NCBI RefSeq assembly: GCF_028769735.1
Contig: NC_088172.1
Coordinates: forward strand, 34,444,897-34,508,896
Length of the DNA: 64,000 nt
Source of the DNA: Zonotrichia leucophrys gambelii
Lineage: Eukaryota > Chordata > Aves > Passeriformes > Passerellidae
Reading direction: 5' to 3'
Shown here: piece after piece, positions 34,481 to 46,308 of the stretch
Layout: each line of letters starts with the position of its first letter
Position numbering within the stretch: position 1 is the first letter of the stretch
The notes under the pieces: model-generated
Told to the model about the DNA's origin: nothing
Database searches by the model: none
Seen by the model: only the letters and a program-made list of their open reading frames with translations
Program-made: the position numbers and the translations under genes

Positions 34481-37400
34481 GCTATAGAAAGAAAATACAT
34501 CCAATTAACTCTGATCTCTTCTTACTTTAACCTATTTTCCTATTTTGTTGTAAACTTCATCACACAAATTTGTTTTCATAACAATTTTATTAGAAGGAAA
34601 TATCTTTTAAATTTGATCTTTTCTAGTATTGTGTACCACTAAGTACTTTCTGCACATTTTTTCCCTGATAAAATTTAAGGATTTTTGGAAAACATAGCTG
34701 TACACAGATAATAAGCTGATGAACTGGAGCTAGAACCAGCACTGGGATTCAGTCATTTCTGCTGGTGAATTGTTATAATGCCCATGCTTCTGGCCAGAGC
34801 CAACCAGCCAGAAAATTTCTGGATGTAGTTCAAGTGTTAGCACAGGTTGGAGACCATTCCCAAATGGCACCACAGATCTGACCACGTTGTGCTGGAGGCT
34901 AAGAGAGTTCAACAGCGTGGATGTGACAGACTGTGCCAGTTGGCCTCAATGTTAGAAGTTTGTCCCTGGCACTGTTTGGTTTGTTAGTACAGACCTAGCT
35001 TTTATCTCCTGATACTTTCCTTATCCATCAGATGTTACGTTAGCTCAAATCCCTCCATCCAACCACTCTTTATGTTTACATGTCACTCATGTTATGAGCT
35101 TAATAATTCCTCATCAATACATTCTCGGGACTTGGCAGTTTATAGGAGTCACATATGCCTTTTATCTTAATCCATGATATTTGATAATTCCATATTTCAC
35201 TTTCCTCTGTGTTCATATTTTATATTCTTTTCCTAAATATAAGGCAATGCCTTTTCCATTTTTCTTTCCTTTCATTCCAGGGTGAGCAGTTCTTTCCTCA
35301 ATATTTCCACATTTTACATAAAGCCAGAAAATAAGAATTTCAGCAGTCTGGATGATGAGCTGGAGACACAAGCTTCAGTAAAAGATTCAGTATGAATTTT
35401 ATTTGGTCTTATTTCAAATAGCAATAAAAATGGGTTCTGAGAAAATGACTCAATTATTAGATTTGATATTTGATACTTCTTCCTGCAAAATGACAGAAAT
35501 TTGAGATCAGCATTTTTTCACTTTTGGTAAATAAATATAACCGATTATTAGAATTTTATGCAATATTTAACCCTGCATATTTTTCAGACTCTTTGTCTCA
35601 GTCATTCCAAGGCAACATAGGTACAACAACCCTCTCAAGCACAACATCTTGAAAGATGGAGACGTTGTACAAATAACGATTTCATCAGGTTTAATGATAA
35701 GCAGCATATTTAAAATGCATGCTCTGGACCCCATATTGGACAAAATATTAGAATGTGTTCAAAGTGGTATAGAGGGGGAAAAAAATCACATAAAACTTAC
35801 CAAAAAACCTGAAAGTTAATTTTTTTCACATCCATACATACTTTGAAATATGTATGCTGGAAGGAGAGGAAAAAACCCCAGGCCCTCACTAACTGCTGAG
35901 CCATTTAAACAGTTTTCACAACATCATAGATAATTACAATTATCCTTCTCTTAGGGACATTGGAACTGCCAATTTTCTGCAATTCAAAATAAATAAATAA
36001 TTCAGAACAGATGTTGACTACCCATCCCAGTTTAGTAGGCAGCTTTATGCAGGAATGTCAGCACTAATCTTGAAAACAGTGATCAGCCTTAAAAAATAAT
36101 TCTTCTGTTTAATGTCCTCTTTTTTCTTGTTGTTGTTGTTTTGTTTGTTTGGCTTGGTTTGGTTCTGGTTTTGTTTTTGTCTTTCTATTTATCTTTTAAT
36201 GGTTGAGCAAAGTTTCAAGTTTGTCATAGGATGATTTAGTCCAGTGGAAGAAAAACCAAAAATTTAGCAATTCCATTTTGATTAGAAGTGCAAAGTGGGA
36301 ACCTGTTTAGTAACCAGGAGAAAACTCAAATGCCTGTGGGTGGCACTGTAGGTATTTGATCAATAATTATTAACAGAACCAGGCAGTGACTGTTGTGGTC
36401 CTCACACAACTGTCAGCTGCAGGTTCTTCAGCACACCTGTGACATTCACTATAAATGAGATTCACATGAACAAAAGGCCTTCACTTAGTTCTTTTGCCTA
36501 ACAAAGGGTATCAGTGCATCAAGTTGACTATTTCATGTGGTGTTATCTTCTACATTTTGTCTCTGTGGTGATGACTGTTTTGTTTAGGCCTGGATAAATA
36601 CTCTTCAGTCACTGCTGAAGCAGTCTGAACTCCATGAACATTGGCCTTGTGATGCCCCTTATCTTTGCCTGATGTTTAGTTTGTTTGTTTTTTTTCTTTT
36701 ACTTTTTGTTTGGTGCTTGTAACATGAGACACTTTCTCTTCCAAATATGTGAATTTCCAAGGAGTAATATTATTTATCTTCTCATTGTTCCAATAAATAA
36801 AAGACAGAAAACCCTCCGCCCTTCTCAGACTGTTGCTTTCAAACAAATACAGATATTGTTTCATTTTGGTAGGGTTTTGGGGTCATTTTGGTGGGCCAGT
36901 AAGTTGGTTAGTAGGTTGGCTTTTTTGGTTTATTTTTGTGCTTGTTGTTGTGTTGGCATAGTTTTAGGAGAAACTTGCACAGGTATAATAAAAAGTTCTT
37001 TTCCTTTTAGCCTCATTTTAAATCTTTCCATTCTAGAGGATGCTACAGTTAGCAACTTTTCCATATTATTACTCTTTTGGAAATAAAGGAGGATCCTCTC
37101 AACTCCTGATAAAGCCTGACTGCTGCTTGTGAGTCAAGGCAGCCAATACTGAAAATACAAGGCATTAGTTCTGTAACCCAGCAGTTCCTTAGTTCAAATA
37201 ATCATCCTTCTGCTGAATGATGGGGGATATACTCTGGATTTATAAACATCTCAGTTCTTTCAATTAAGATGCAGCATGAATTAAATTGCGATATTTTGCT
37301 ACATGCACTTTGGGACTATGCCTATACAATCAAATTAACACCAAGTACATTTCTGGACTTTCCAATACAAGCATCTATATTATCAATATCTCCCACTGTT

Positions 37401-39589
37401 ATATACTTAAAGCAGTGTCTGACTTGCTTTAGGTTTGTCCCAGTTTGAAATTTCCTAAATAGTTTTTGGAAACAGTAGATTTTTAAACACCATTTCAAGC
37501 AGGAAGTTTGCATGTAGCCATTCTGTTTTCAGAGTCTGAGGCAGATGTTGGCTCCTCCCTTCCAGTTGGCCAGGCATATTCCCAAGGACATTTTAATTTA
37601 TTAATGTGGAGGTAGCCATAGGGAATCTAACCTCAGAAATTTGTTTGAGATATTTCTTCAGGTGAGATAAAAAACCTTCCTTCTACATCTTTCTCTTGCT
37701 ACACTCCTTACATCTCCTTCAGGAGAAATAGGAGAGGTGTACATAGCAGAATGCCTTTAAAGGATACACTGAAAGACTTAAATCATTGCAAGTTTTGCTA
37801 GCTGTATATCTGGCTTTAGATTAAATTAAACATCATAGTTCTGACAGACAGAATATGAAGACCCCTTATGAATTTCCTATGAGGAAAAAAAACCCCAGAA
37901 GTATCCACTGTATAGTGGCAAATATTATTGGCAAATTCTATTGCAATGCTTTACCAGAGTAGGTCAGAATGAGTAATCACTTGTCATCTTTAGAGTCTGG
38001 CTGTGTCTCCTTGCTATCTGCTTTTTCATAATATTTTTATTTCCTATGGGTTAGTGGTTTTGGGGGATGCAGTAATAGAAGGAATGAAAGGAAAGGGCAC
38101 AATCACTGTTTTGTGTAATTCAGGCATCGTGACTGAATGAAAAGTACTTTGAAATATCCTAAAATATTGCTGTAGTTGTACAAGGGAAAACATCCTTTCT
38201 TCTTGTAACTATGTTTATTATCAATTGGAAACTGCTCAAAATTAGAATTATATTTAACTCCACACAAAATACAAGAAGGAATTAAAACTGGGTTTAAAAT
38301 ACTTTGTTTTATACCCTAAATAAAGCTGAAAATATGTGCAGTGGGCCAAGAGATTGAACCACAGACTTCAGCTGTGTTTGGGAAGTAAAGCCTGTTGTGC
38401 TGCAGGAGTGCTGCTGGTACAGTACGTTTTCTGTCAGTGATTAAAAACAAACATTTCATATGACTTCATCCTTGTTTTCTATCTCTCATTTGCAGGTATG
38501 TCTACTGTGCCTGCTTTTCCCATCCAAAATGATTGTAACCATGATTCCCAGTCTTACTCTCAAACTGACTCATCAGGCTCATTTATAAAGAACATTTATA
38601 TTTTAAAAATTTGATACCTTAGGAAAGTAGTCAGGAAAATACTTTGCTAAAATTAGTACATAATTTTTCATATACACTAAAGACAAGTCATTTTTATGGG
38701 GAGAAATTATTTGCAGACTACTGGTAAACAAAATTCACCGCCATGCAGAACACAGTAATAGTGAAATGTATCTGCCGGTATTCAGAAAAACGCTCTCCAG
38801 CGTGTTGACTTACATTATTTTGGATACACACTGGAATGATTGTACTCCTAATGCTACTTAAAAGGTCAATATTTATCACACTGTGCAATTTTCCCTATGT
38901 CTTAACTGCTTGTACTGGCTGTACTGTGACAGGATATTGTCCTTTTCAAGCTTTGCTGCAATTACCCTCAGAACACCCGTAGGGATGAGAAAGTTTTTAC
39001 GCCATTTCCACATATCAGAATTGAAGACACAGGAGCTAGCCCAGGTTGTTAAGGGCAGATCTGCAGCGAGGTAAGTTTGTATGGAGGTTGCTCCTCCCAC
39101 TGCATCCCTGCTCTCTTGTCATCCTCTTACCTCCCTGCCCCTAAATCAGCCTGGCACCAAATGAACATGGCTCAACTCTCCTGGTAGGCCTGGAGCAGTT
39201 GACAGGAGCACTTAGGACATATTTTCCTCCCTTTTCCTACTCATTGACACATAAAATGCCATTTATAACTGGTGGTTCTATAAATATCCTTTCTGACCAA
39301 TGCATTGGGGTTTTCTTTTCGCAACCACAAAAGTGTGAGGGAGAAAGAGGAAGAGTTTACACTCATGCTTTGTCTGGACACACAGATGGGATGCAGCCAA
39401 AGCTTAATGCCATAGAACACTCCTCACATCATGATGGTCCCCCACTCATTCGAACATTATAAACAAATGTACAAAAGTATCTATGAGTATTTAAAATTTA
39501 ATGAAGAAGATGAAAATTTACTAGACAGCGAATTGTACTGCAAATCCAAGGGCTAGAACAGGCTAATAAAATGACACTATGTAATATAA
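34481..39589. other. AT-rich non-coding DNA, nothing recognised
   Basis: Contains T/G-rich low-complexity sequence at 36128-36182. The segment 34700-34980 is GC-richer and unassigned. The frame at 36685-37086 (133 codons) is Phe/Leu-rich because of T-rich DNA and is not credible as a gene. Confidence 0.45.
36128..36182. repeat. (TTG)n and T/G low-complexity run
   Basis: Repeats of TTG, TTTG and TTGG, nearly all T and G on the + strand. Confidence 0.85.
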
Positions 39590-40043
39590 TAAATATTCCT
39601 TGAAAATAATAGGGTCTAAAGGAGGGTCACCAATATGACTTAAGGGATGGAGCACCTCTGCTGCTAGGAAAGGCTTGGAGAATTGGAATCGTTCAGCCTG
39701 GAGAAGAGAAGGCTTTAGGGTGACCTTCCAGTATACCTGAAAAGATCTTACAAGAGAGATGGAGAGAGACTATTTACAACGGTATGGAAAGAAAGGACAA
39801 GGGGGAATGGCTTCAAGCTGACAGAGAGTAGGTTTAGATTGGATATTAGAAAAAAAAATACTTAACTGTGGGGGTGGCAAGGCACTAGAGAGGTTGCCCA
39901 AAGAAGTTGTAGATGCCCCATCCTTGGAAGTGTTCAAGGCCTAGTTGGATGAGGCCTAGCAGAAGGTGCCCCTGCCCATGGAAGGAAGGTTGGATCTAGA
40001 CAGTCTTTAAGGTCCCATTAAGACGAAACCATCCCAAGATTCC
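39590..40043 (+). repeat. CR1 LINE, 3' end of ORF2 and 3' UTR
   Basis: Blocks in CR1 order are 'gttcagcctggagaagagaaggct', 'gtgaccttccagtatacctgaa', 'aaggacaagggggaatggcttcaa', 'ggtttagattggatattag', 'gatgccccatccttggaagtgttcaaggcc', 'gtgcccctgcccatgg' and 'gtcccattaagacgaaaccatccc'. The 3' terminus is near 40043, where a second CR1 begins directly. Confidence 0.9.
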
Positions 40044-40186
40044 ACGGAATAAGCTCCCCAAGGAAGTGGTCATTGCCCCAAACCTGTCAGAACTCAAGGA
40101 GAAACTGGACAATGCTTTTAGTCATGAGATGGATTTTTGATAGGTTATAGGTCCCTTGAAACTTGAGATATTCTATGATTCTATGT
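40044..40186 (+). repeat. Second CR1 3' end, different subfamily, abutting the first
   Basis: The sequence 'aagctccccaaggaagtggtcattgccccaaacctgtcagaactcaagga' followed by 'gacaatgcttttagtcatgagatgg', and the terminal ATTCTATGATTCTATG, is a 3' end of another CR1 subfamily. The 8-bp terminal repeat ATTCTATG is complete, which marks the true 3' terminus of the insertion. Confidence 0.9.
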
Positions 40187-40394
40187 TTTCTCTTAATCAG
40201 CAAACATCCCAGGAAACCACTGGTAAGGTCTTTTATTATATCTGCTTTTCTCTAAATATTACAATAATTATGAAGTAAAAAATACATTTAGAAATACTAT
40301 TACTAGTGGTAAAACTACTGCTATTTCTACTACTATTAGACTTTAGAATAGGAAAGAAAGAAATCTGGACAGCTTTACACGCATTAATTTGACT

Positions 40395-41245
40395 ATCACA
40401 TTATCCAGGAGTAAGAAGATATTTTAAGAGGAGAAATAATTAAATATATTGAAGTAAATGGAAAGTAGGGTAAAATGTCACATGGATTCACTAAAGATAG
40501 ATCACATTATCCTCAACAGATATTTCTTTTTGATGAGTTAATTGATTTTCTAGATAAAGGAAAGGCAATAGGTTTAATCTAACTGGACTTCAGTAAATCA
40601 TTTGACATGTTGCCATATGGGAGATTGGTGGTTAAAATGCAGAAGACACAGATTAGTATAAGAATTAGATGCAAACAAATGGAACAACTTAAGAGGGTAG
40701 TGAAAAAATATTATTGACTTTAACAGGTTGGGAATAACTTAAAAGTTGAGTCAAGTATTTTTCTTGAGGTTTTCCCAGAACTAATGCTTAAGAAATTGAT
40801 CATAATATCTTTATTAGTGATCTTGGCACAAGTCTGCTGCTAATGCACAATATTAGAAGTGATTGTTGGAAAAGGAACTTGAAGACTGTACTGAAAGATA
40901 TGAGAAATATTTATTGTAAATTTGTACAAAGTGCAAGAGAGTGCACTTATTTTAACAGAAAGAATTTCTTCTGTAAGGTGGGAGACATCCACTAGGAAAT
41001 GCAGAGGAAGTAAAACATTTTGGAATTCTGATCAACCATAGGAACCACAGGAAAATATGTGAAAATGAAATAATGCCATATAATAGAATAGGTTTATCTA
41101 GGAAAGAAAAGAAAAATTTACATCAGTGTTTGAGCCTCTAGTGAGTGGTCATCTAGAACATTGTTCAGGTTCTTAGCCATTTGCCTTAAAGAAAGAGACA
41201 GTGACACTGGAACAGAAGCGTTACCAAAGACATAAGTAAACCAAA
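40395..41245 (+). repeat. Degenerate CR1 LINE, reverse transcriptase to C-terminal part of ORF2
   Basis: Around 40484-40625 the + strand reads in one frame as GFTKDRSHYP and later LDFSKSFDMLP, with a stop before LDF. These are eroded forms of the CR1 reverse transcriptase stretches 'GFxxGRSCLTNL' and 'LDFSKAFDTVxH'. Farther right, 'ctctagtgagtggtcatctagaacattgttcaggttcttagcc' (near 41137) and 'gaaagagacagtgacactggaacagaagcg' match the ORF2 C-terminal region. Order and strand fit one long, old insertion with many indels. Confidence 0.75.
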
Positions 41246-41984
41246 GATATTCATACTGCAGGTGATATAACAGTCTTTACGCACAAGGAAGGATGTGAAA
41301 AGAAAGGAAAATAAATCACATCCCCTGGGTATGTATAAAATAAGGTAAGAGTTTGATTGCAATATGAAATTGATGATATGATGCTATGCCTGTGACACCA
41401 AGGGACCCCTTGAGCCAAAAACCTCTTTCATTCCAATGTTCTTAGATTCAAAACCAGAATAAATGGCTTTCCTCCTACTGGTGTAATAAGGTCTTTAAAT
41501 GACAGAAAGCAAAATATTTCAGGCATGCACACATATACAAAAACAGATTTTCTGGAGCACAAACATAAATTTATTTCCAATTTGGGTCCAGGAACATGAA
41601 TCTCGTTGCCATCAGTAAAACTCACTCAGTGCTTGTGATATATATCCCAGTAATTTGAGGGCTCCTAGTCACATACTATGGTCTTGTTCTTCTCTGCACA
41701 ATAGAGCAAAAGAAGCTCTGTTTTCTTATAATCACTTACATAAAAAGAAATATAAATTCCATTTCAAATCGGTTAAGTCCCTGTCCAAATTAGTTAAGAT
41801 TTCTGGTCCTGACTATTGATTAGTTAAAAGGACTCTTTTTTACTTAATATTTTTATGTTGTTATGTAGTCATTTTTATAAATAGGAAAATTTGTACATGA
41901 CTATCTTTAGGAAAAAATAAAGAGGCAGTTGGGAACAATCAGTCAATATCACATTTATCCCTAGAAGAATCATTCAATAAATGG
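41246..41984. other. AT-rich non-coding DNA, nothing recognised
   Basis: Lies between two CR1 remnants on the same strand. No family or gene is seen. Confidence 0.45.
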
Positions 41985-42175
41985 TCTTTTAACACATTTT
42001 TGGGCAGATGGAGGAGAAGAAGGTTACTGGGAATAGTCAGAATTGATTTCTCAAGGGTTAAAAAAGTTTGAGCAACATAAGTACCTTCTATGATAAAATA
42101 AATTACTGGCTTTTTGGATAAAATGAGAAAAGTATTATTTGTCTTGATTTTAGCAAGTTTTTATCAATTATATGG
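41985..42175 (+). repeat. Degenerate CR1 fragment, reverse transcriptase region
   Basis: The sequence 'agaaggttactgggaatagtcagaattgatttctcaagggt', then 'accttctatgataaaataaattactggc' and 'cttgattttagcaag', follows the CR1 stretch that normally encodes a glycine-phenylalanine-thr-lys-gly block, a 'xxFYDxV' block and the LDFSK block. Short and strongly decayed. Confidence 0.6.
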
Positions 42176-42257
42176 TGTTGGAACTTGCCTCTGAAGTTAA
42201 GTGTAACCCTTGGGGCAGATTAGAGTGAAACAACACAAAATTATAATTTTTTGTAAA

Positions 42258-42300
42258 TGTATATATATATATATATGTATGTATGTATATACATATAAAT
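42258..42300. repeat. TA/TATG microsatellite
   Basis: (TA)n followed by three GTAT units and TATACATATA. Confidence 0.9.
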
Positions 42301-42589
42301 GTAAATATATTTATATGTAATTGTGTGTAGGGTTTATTTTGGAAAAAGTTGTTTGCAATGGAAAGGAGGTATGTAGTAATTTTCATTATTTTCCATAGAA
42401 ATATAACATATAAGCATGAAATAATTTCAGTCATGCCTGATTTATGGCTAGAATTTGAAACCTCTGTAGTCGTAGCCCCCTTACTGGGTTTAGAGGAAGA
42501 TAGTTTGGTTGACACTGGGGAATGAGGGAAAGAAACAACAAAAATTCTCAAGAGGTTCAATAAAAAATCAGCCACCAACCCACAGAAGG

Positions 42590-43165
42590 AAAATGTCTTT
42601 CTCCCCTGTGCCTGGAGAGGAATAACTCCTTGCAATCACAGAACCTGGTGACCTGCTGCACAGAAAAGACTCCACGGAGACAGATGGAAAGGGAGGTGCA
42701 CAAGCCAGCAGGGCACCGCAGCAGGAGCCACCAGCACTCTGGGCTGCATGAGAATGGACATAGCCAGGAGATGAGAGAAGTGATTGCCCTTTCCTCTTCC
42801 TCTCTCAGGGTGGATCTGCATCCACTTTGGGGCACTATAATAAAAAAAAGACATTGATAAGTTGCAGCTGCTCCAGTGGAGGGCTACCAAGACACTCAGG
42901 TGCTGGAGCCCTTGCTGTCGTACTGAGGCTGAGGGAGCTGGGCTTGCTCATCCTCAAAATGAGAAGTTTCTAAGTGGGGTTCAGCATTGGAACAGGCTGC
43001 CTAAGGTGGCTCTGCAGCCTCTGTCCTTGGAGGATTCCAAGGCTGACTAATTAAGGATCTGAGAAACCTTTCAGAGCACCACACCTGATCCTGCTTTCAG
43101 CAAAAGACTCGTCTACGGAAACACTGAACTCCAATGTGAATGATCCTGTGACTCTGTATGACTGA
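42590..43165 (+). repeat. CR1 LINE, 3' end of ORF2 and 3' UTR, with internal deletions
   Basis: Blocks in CR1 order are 'tggagaggaataactccttgcaa', 'ctctgggctgcatgagaatgg', 'gagatgagagaagtgattgccc', 'ttgcagctgctccagtggagggctacca', 'ggctgagggagctgggcttgctcatcct', 'agcattggaacaggctgcctaaggtggc' and a terminal 'gatcctgtgactctgtatgac'. The segment between the 'cctcaaaatgagaag' block and the 'cattggaacagg' block, normally about 200 bp, is missing. Several short frames on both strands here derive from this repeat. Confidence 0.9.
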
Positions 43166-46137
43166 AAACCACAACAATTAAATGTTTCATACATCCACAC
43201 CAAGGTAATTATATATGAAGAAGAAATTCATATTGTAGAAGTCAGTTTTCTTCTTCAAAAGAAGAAGGAGAACTGCAGTAAAAAATTATCAAAAATAGAA
43301 GTTTTCGTGCATATTGATTTGCAGCAGTGCTGGTTCTAGGACTACTGCCCTGTGTTCCAACATAGTATGGCAGACAAACTTGACAAGCAGAACTTTAGCA
43401 CCACAACTCAAGCCCAATTTCTCGTTGTCCTGAATGTTCAAAATTTCAATATGTGAACCTCTTATAAGATACCACAAATTAAAACAATTGCTTTGCTCAA
43501 GTTTGAGTGGACATAAATCACTTCCTAGTCCCCAGGCAAAAACTGAAACAGGACCAAATAATAGGCTCATGGCTTTGCTTCTAAGAAACATGAGATATTT
43601 AAAAATAGATTTGTAATAAACAAACTTCAGGTACTACTTAATGGAGTAGTGAGTTTCCCCAACCATTTTTCTAACCAACCAGATTAATTTCATTCCATTT
43701 TTTCCATTAAACAGATTACTTTAGAATGTGAGTTCCTTTGCCAATTTCTAGCCTGTGGAGAATTTTAATGACTGAGTCATAAACCCCAACAAAAATGGGA
43801 TATGTAATGAAAATGCAAAGGGACCTTTAACTAGAGCACGTGTTGTGTTATGCTGCAACAATAAAACAATAATTGTAATATTAATAAAAATAATACAGTT
43901 TTATGTGTACCCATAAAAGGCCATTTATATGATCACTGTACTAATACTTAAAATTCCAAGGTACTGCATTTTTTACAATTATTATTGTTATAGGCTTTAT
44001 AGAATTTTCAAATGCCTTTGTGTCTTAATGTGTTGTGGCTTAGGAATATGCACTGGCAGACCTCTGGTCCTCAGACTATTGATTAGTTAAAGGAATATAT
44101 TTTACTAAAACTTTTTTAACATTTCCACTACACTTTTTTTTTTTTACATATACCTCTTAATAAGAAATTAAAAGGTTCAAAGTTTCAGGAAGTTCTGAAA
44201 ATTCCCCAAGTACAAATAAATGGAAGAAACCTATTCAATAAATTATGAACCTAAAAAATAATCAGTTAATATTCACTATCAGAAAGGCAATTTCTTATAA
44301 AGTAGTTTCTGCATGTCCCCAGGCCATAAAATTGGTCCCTGGCTTCCACTGTGTGGAAGTTTCAATTAGAATTTCATGTTGAAAAGTACGTTAACACCTT
44401 CTTATATATATATTGGTAACGTCTGTTTAACTCAGGCTGTCACAACTTGGAATGGATTTTTTTTTCCAATAAACCAGCTGAAAAAAGGGGGGGGGAAGAT
44501 ATTGAATGGTTCATAAATATATAATGTTTCCCATTTGTTATATTTTGCAATCAGAGGCAGCAGCTTTAAACTTGCATATCAGTGTGTAATTCCACAAACT
44601 TAAAAAATTGATCTGCCAATGTCTCCCCTCAAGCAATCTTTTAATTAAATGAACTTCATTCACCTTACTTCTAAACTCCTTAGGTTGATTTTATACAGAG
44701 ATTTGATTCATTTTTCAGTGAAGTTTTTTCTTGTTTTCAAACTGTAAAGGTTGTTTAGTAAACAAGTGTTTAATAATGTATAGAAGGTGACTGAACATAG
44801 ATCAATGCCAATTATTTATTCACAATAAAAAACTTGAAGTAATGAGGTTCTTTTGTATGCTTGCCAACCAAAACAGAAGTAGGCTTGGTTCTCAGTCACA
44901 GTAAATGAAATTGAGCTTTTAATTTGTAGAAAACTCTGCTGATTTAGACTAGCTAGAGGTCTGCCTTTTCCCCCCCTATTCTTATACAAGAATGGAATTT
45001 GTAATAATGGCAGTTCTGTTTAATTGCATCATTAAATTAGTTCAACATATGGTTCAACACAGAAAGTCTTGATAATACCAATAAAAGCCTAAAATATTTT
45101 TGAACACTTGCTATTAGTTTTTGAAAAAAGATTCTGATAAGTGCACCTCACAGTTCAGAATACAAAAACCAGGTTGAGCTACAGGTAAAATGAGAGGTAA
45201 GTGTGTAGCTCCAGTTGGCCAGGATACTGACCCTAGTAGCAAGTGTAGCAGTTGTACTACTTTGGACTTTAAAAAACCAGCAAGGGCACGCTCCAAAGCA
45301 GGAAGATTGCACAATAAAGGCAGAGAGGTGTGTGGATCTCACAGACTGCTGTTAGACACACCTGCCTGCAGCTGCAGCACCATGCCCCTGGGCTGCAGGA
45401 GCATGCACAGCTGTAAGGAGGGAAAGAGGAGATGCACATTGCCAGGGTACAAACGAGGAGCTCCATTCATTGCCTGCACCCAGGTTGCTCCAGCTCTGCC
45501 ACTGCCAGGACGTCTTCTGTTAAACCAGATCCCCGGAGAGCCCTGATGCTTTACTGCCTTACAGGGTAGGGTAGGAAGTGTAGGAAAGCTGAGTGCTTTG
45601 GCTTTTCCTTGTGTAGAACAGGAATTCCAGCTGATTTCACATTTCACTAGTTCCTTACTGTTCTTTTTTTGCTGCCATCAAACTGGGCTCTATGAAGAAC
45701 AGCAAACATGAAAGAAGACCATAATACTTTTGTCTTCCACTGACATTTTGAGACCCTGTGCAGGAAAATCTATGGGTAAAGCTGGAAGCCAATATAGGCC
45801 ATTGTATTCCTCTTCCTCTTGTATATTTTAATGTTACTTAAAGTTGCACAATAATCCAAAGTATATTTATGTTTATAAGCATCCCACATGCTTTTAAATT
45901 GATGCAGCAAAAGCAAAATGCACCTGCCAGTGGCTTTCAATGCCCATAGTAAATATTGCTCTATTTCTCCTTCTACTCCCCAAAAGTCTTTGCTTCTAAA
46001 GCATTTGCAGTGCTGCTAAGGAATCATAACTGCAGCACCAGACATTACATGACAGCTGTTTGAACAGAAATACTAATTGCTTTCATATTTAATTAGCTAT
46101 TGTTTAAATTAAAAATACCAACAAAACAGTCACAGCA
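43166..46137. other. AT-rich non-coding DNA with one GC-richer block
   Basis: The block at 45190-45560 is GC-richer than its flanks, with overlapping open frames on both strands (118 codons + and 102 codons -) that lack recognisable motifs. An AATAAAGG lies inside it at about 45313. The rest is featureless AT-rich DNA. Confidence 0.45.
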
Positions 46138-46308
46138 GGCTCATTTTAACAGGAGGTTTATTGGTCCAGGCAGTAGCTCAAAGAGCAGCAGGCATTGGAT
46201 TCACACACCAGCTCGCTTTAGTCCTGAGAAACTGCCAGTGCATTCTTCACTCAACAGCTGCTGGTTCATCCCACTGGCCTGATCTTCTTCCCAATGGTTT
46301 TTCCTCTC
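46138..46308 (-). other. Possible terminal exon with poly(A) site
   Basis: On the minus strand a pyrimidine-rich acceptor CTGCCTTTTCAG ends at 46309. The sequence from 46308 is open for 35 codons to a TGA (46203-46201) and is followed by a short 3' UTR with AATAAA (46162-46157). A CA-containing cleavage region comes next, then a GT-rich stretch (TGTGACTGTTTTGTTGG) about 25-45 nt downstream of the signal. This is the full set expected of a poly(A) site. I do not recognise the peptide and found no convincing upstream exon. It may be the last exon of a non-coding or lineage-specific transcript, or chance. Confidence 0.35.

Noticed and set aside
45190..45546. 118-codon plus-strand frame rich in Cys and basic residues
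   Set aside because: It overlaps an equally long minus-strand frame in a GC-richer block, and the cysteine spacing is irregular.
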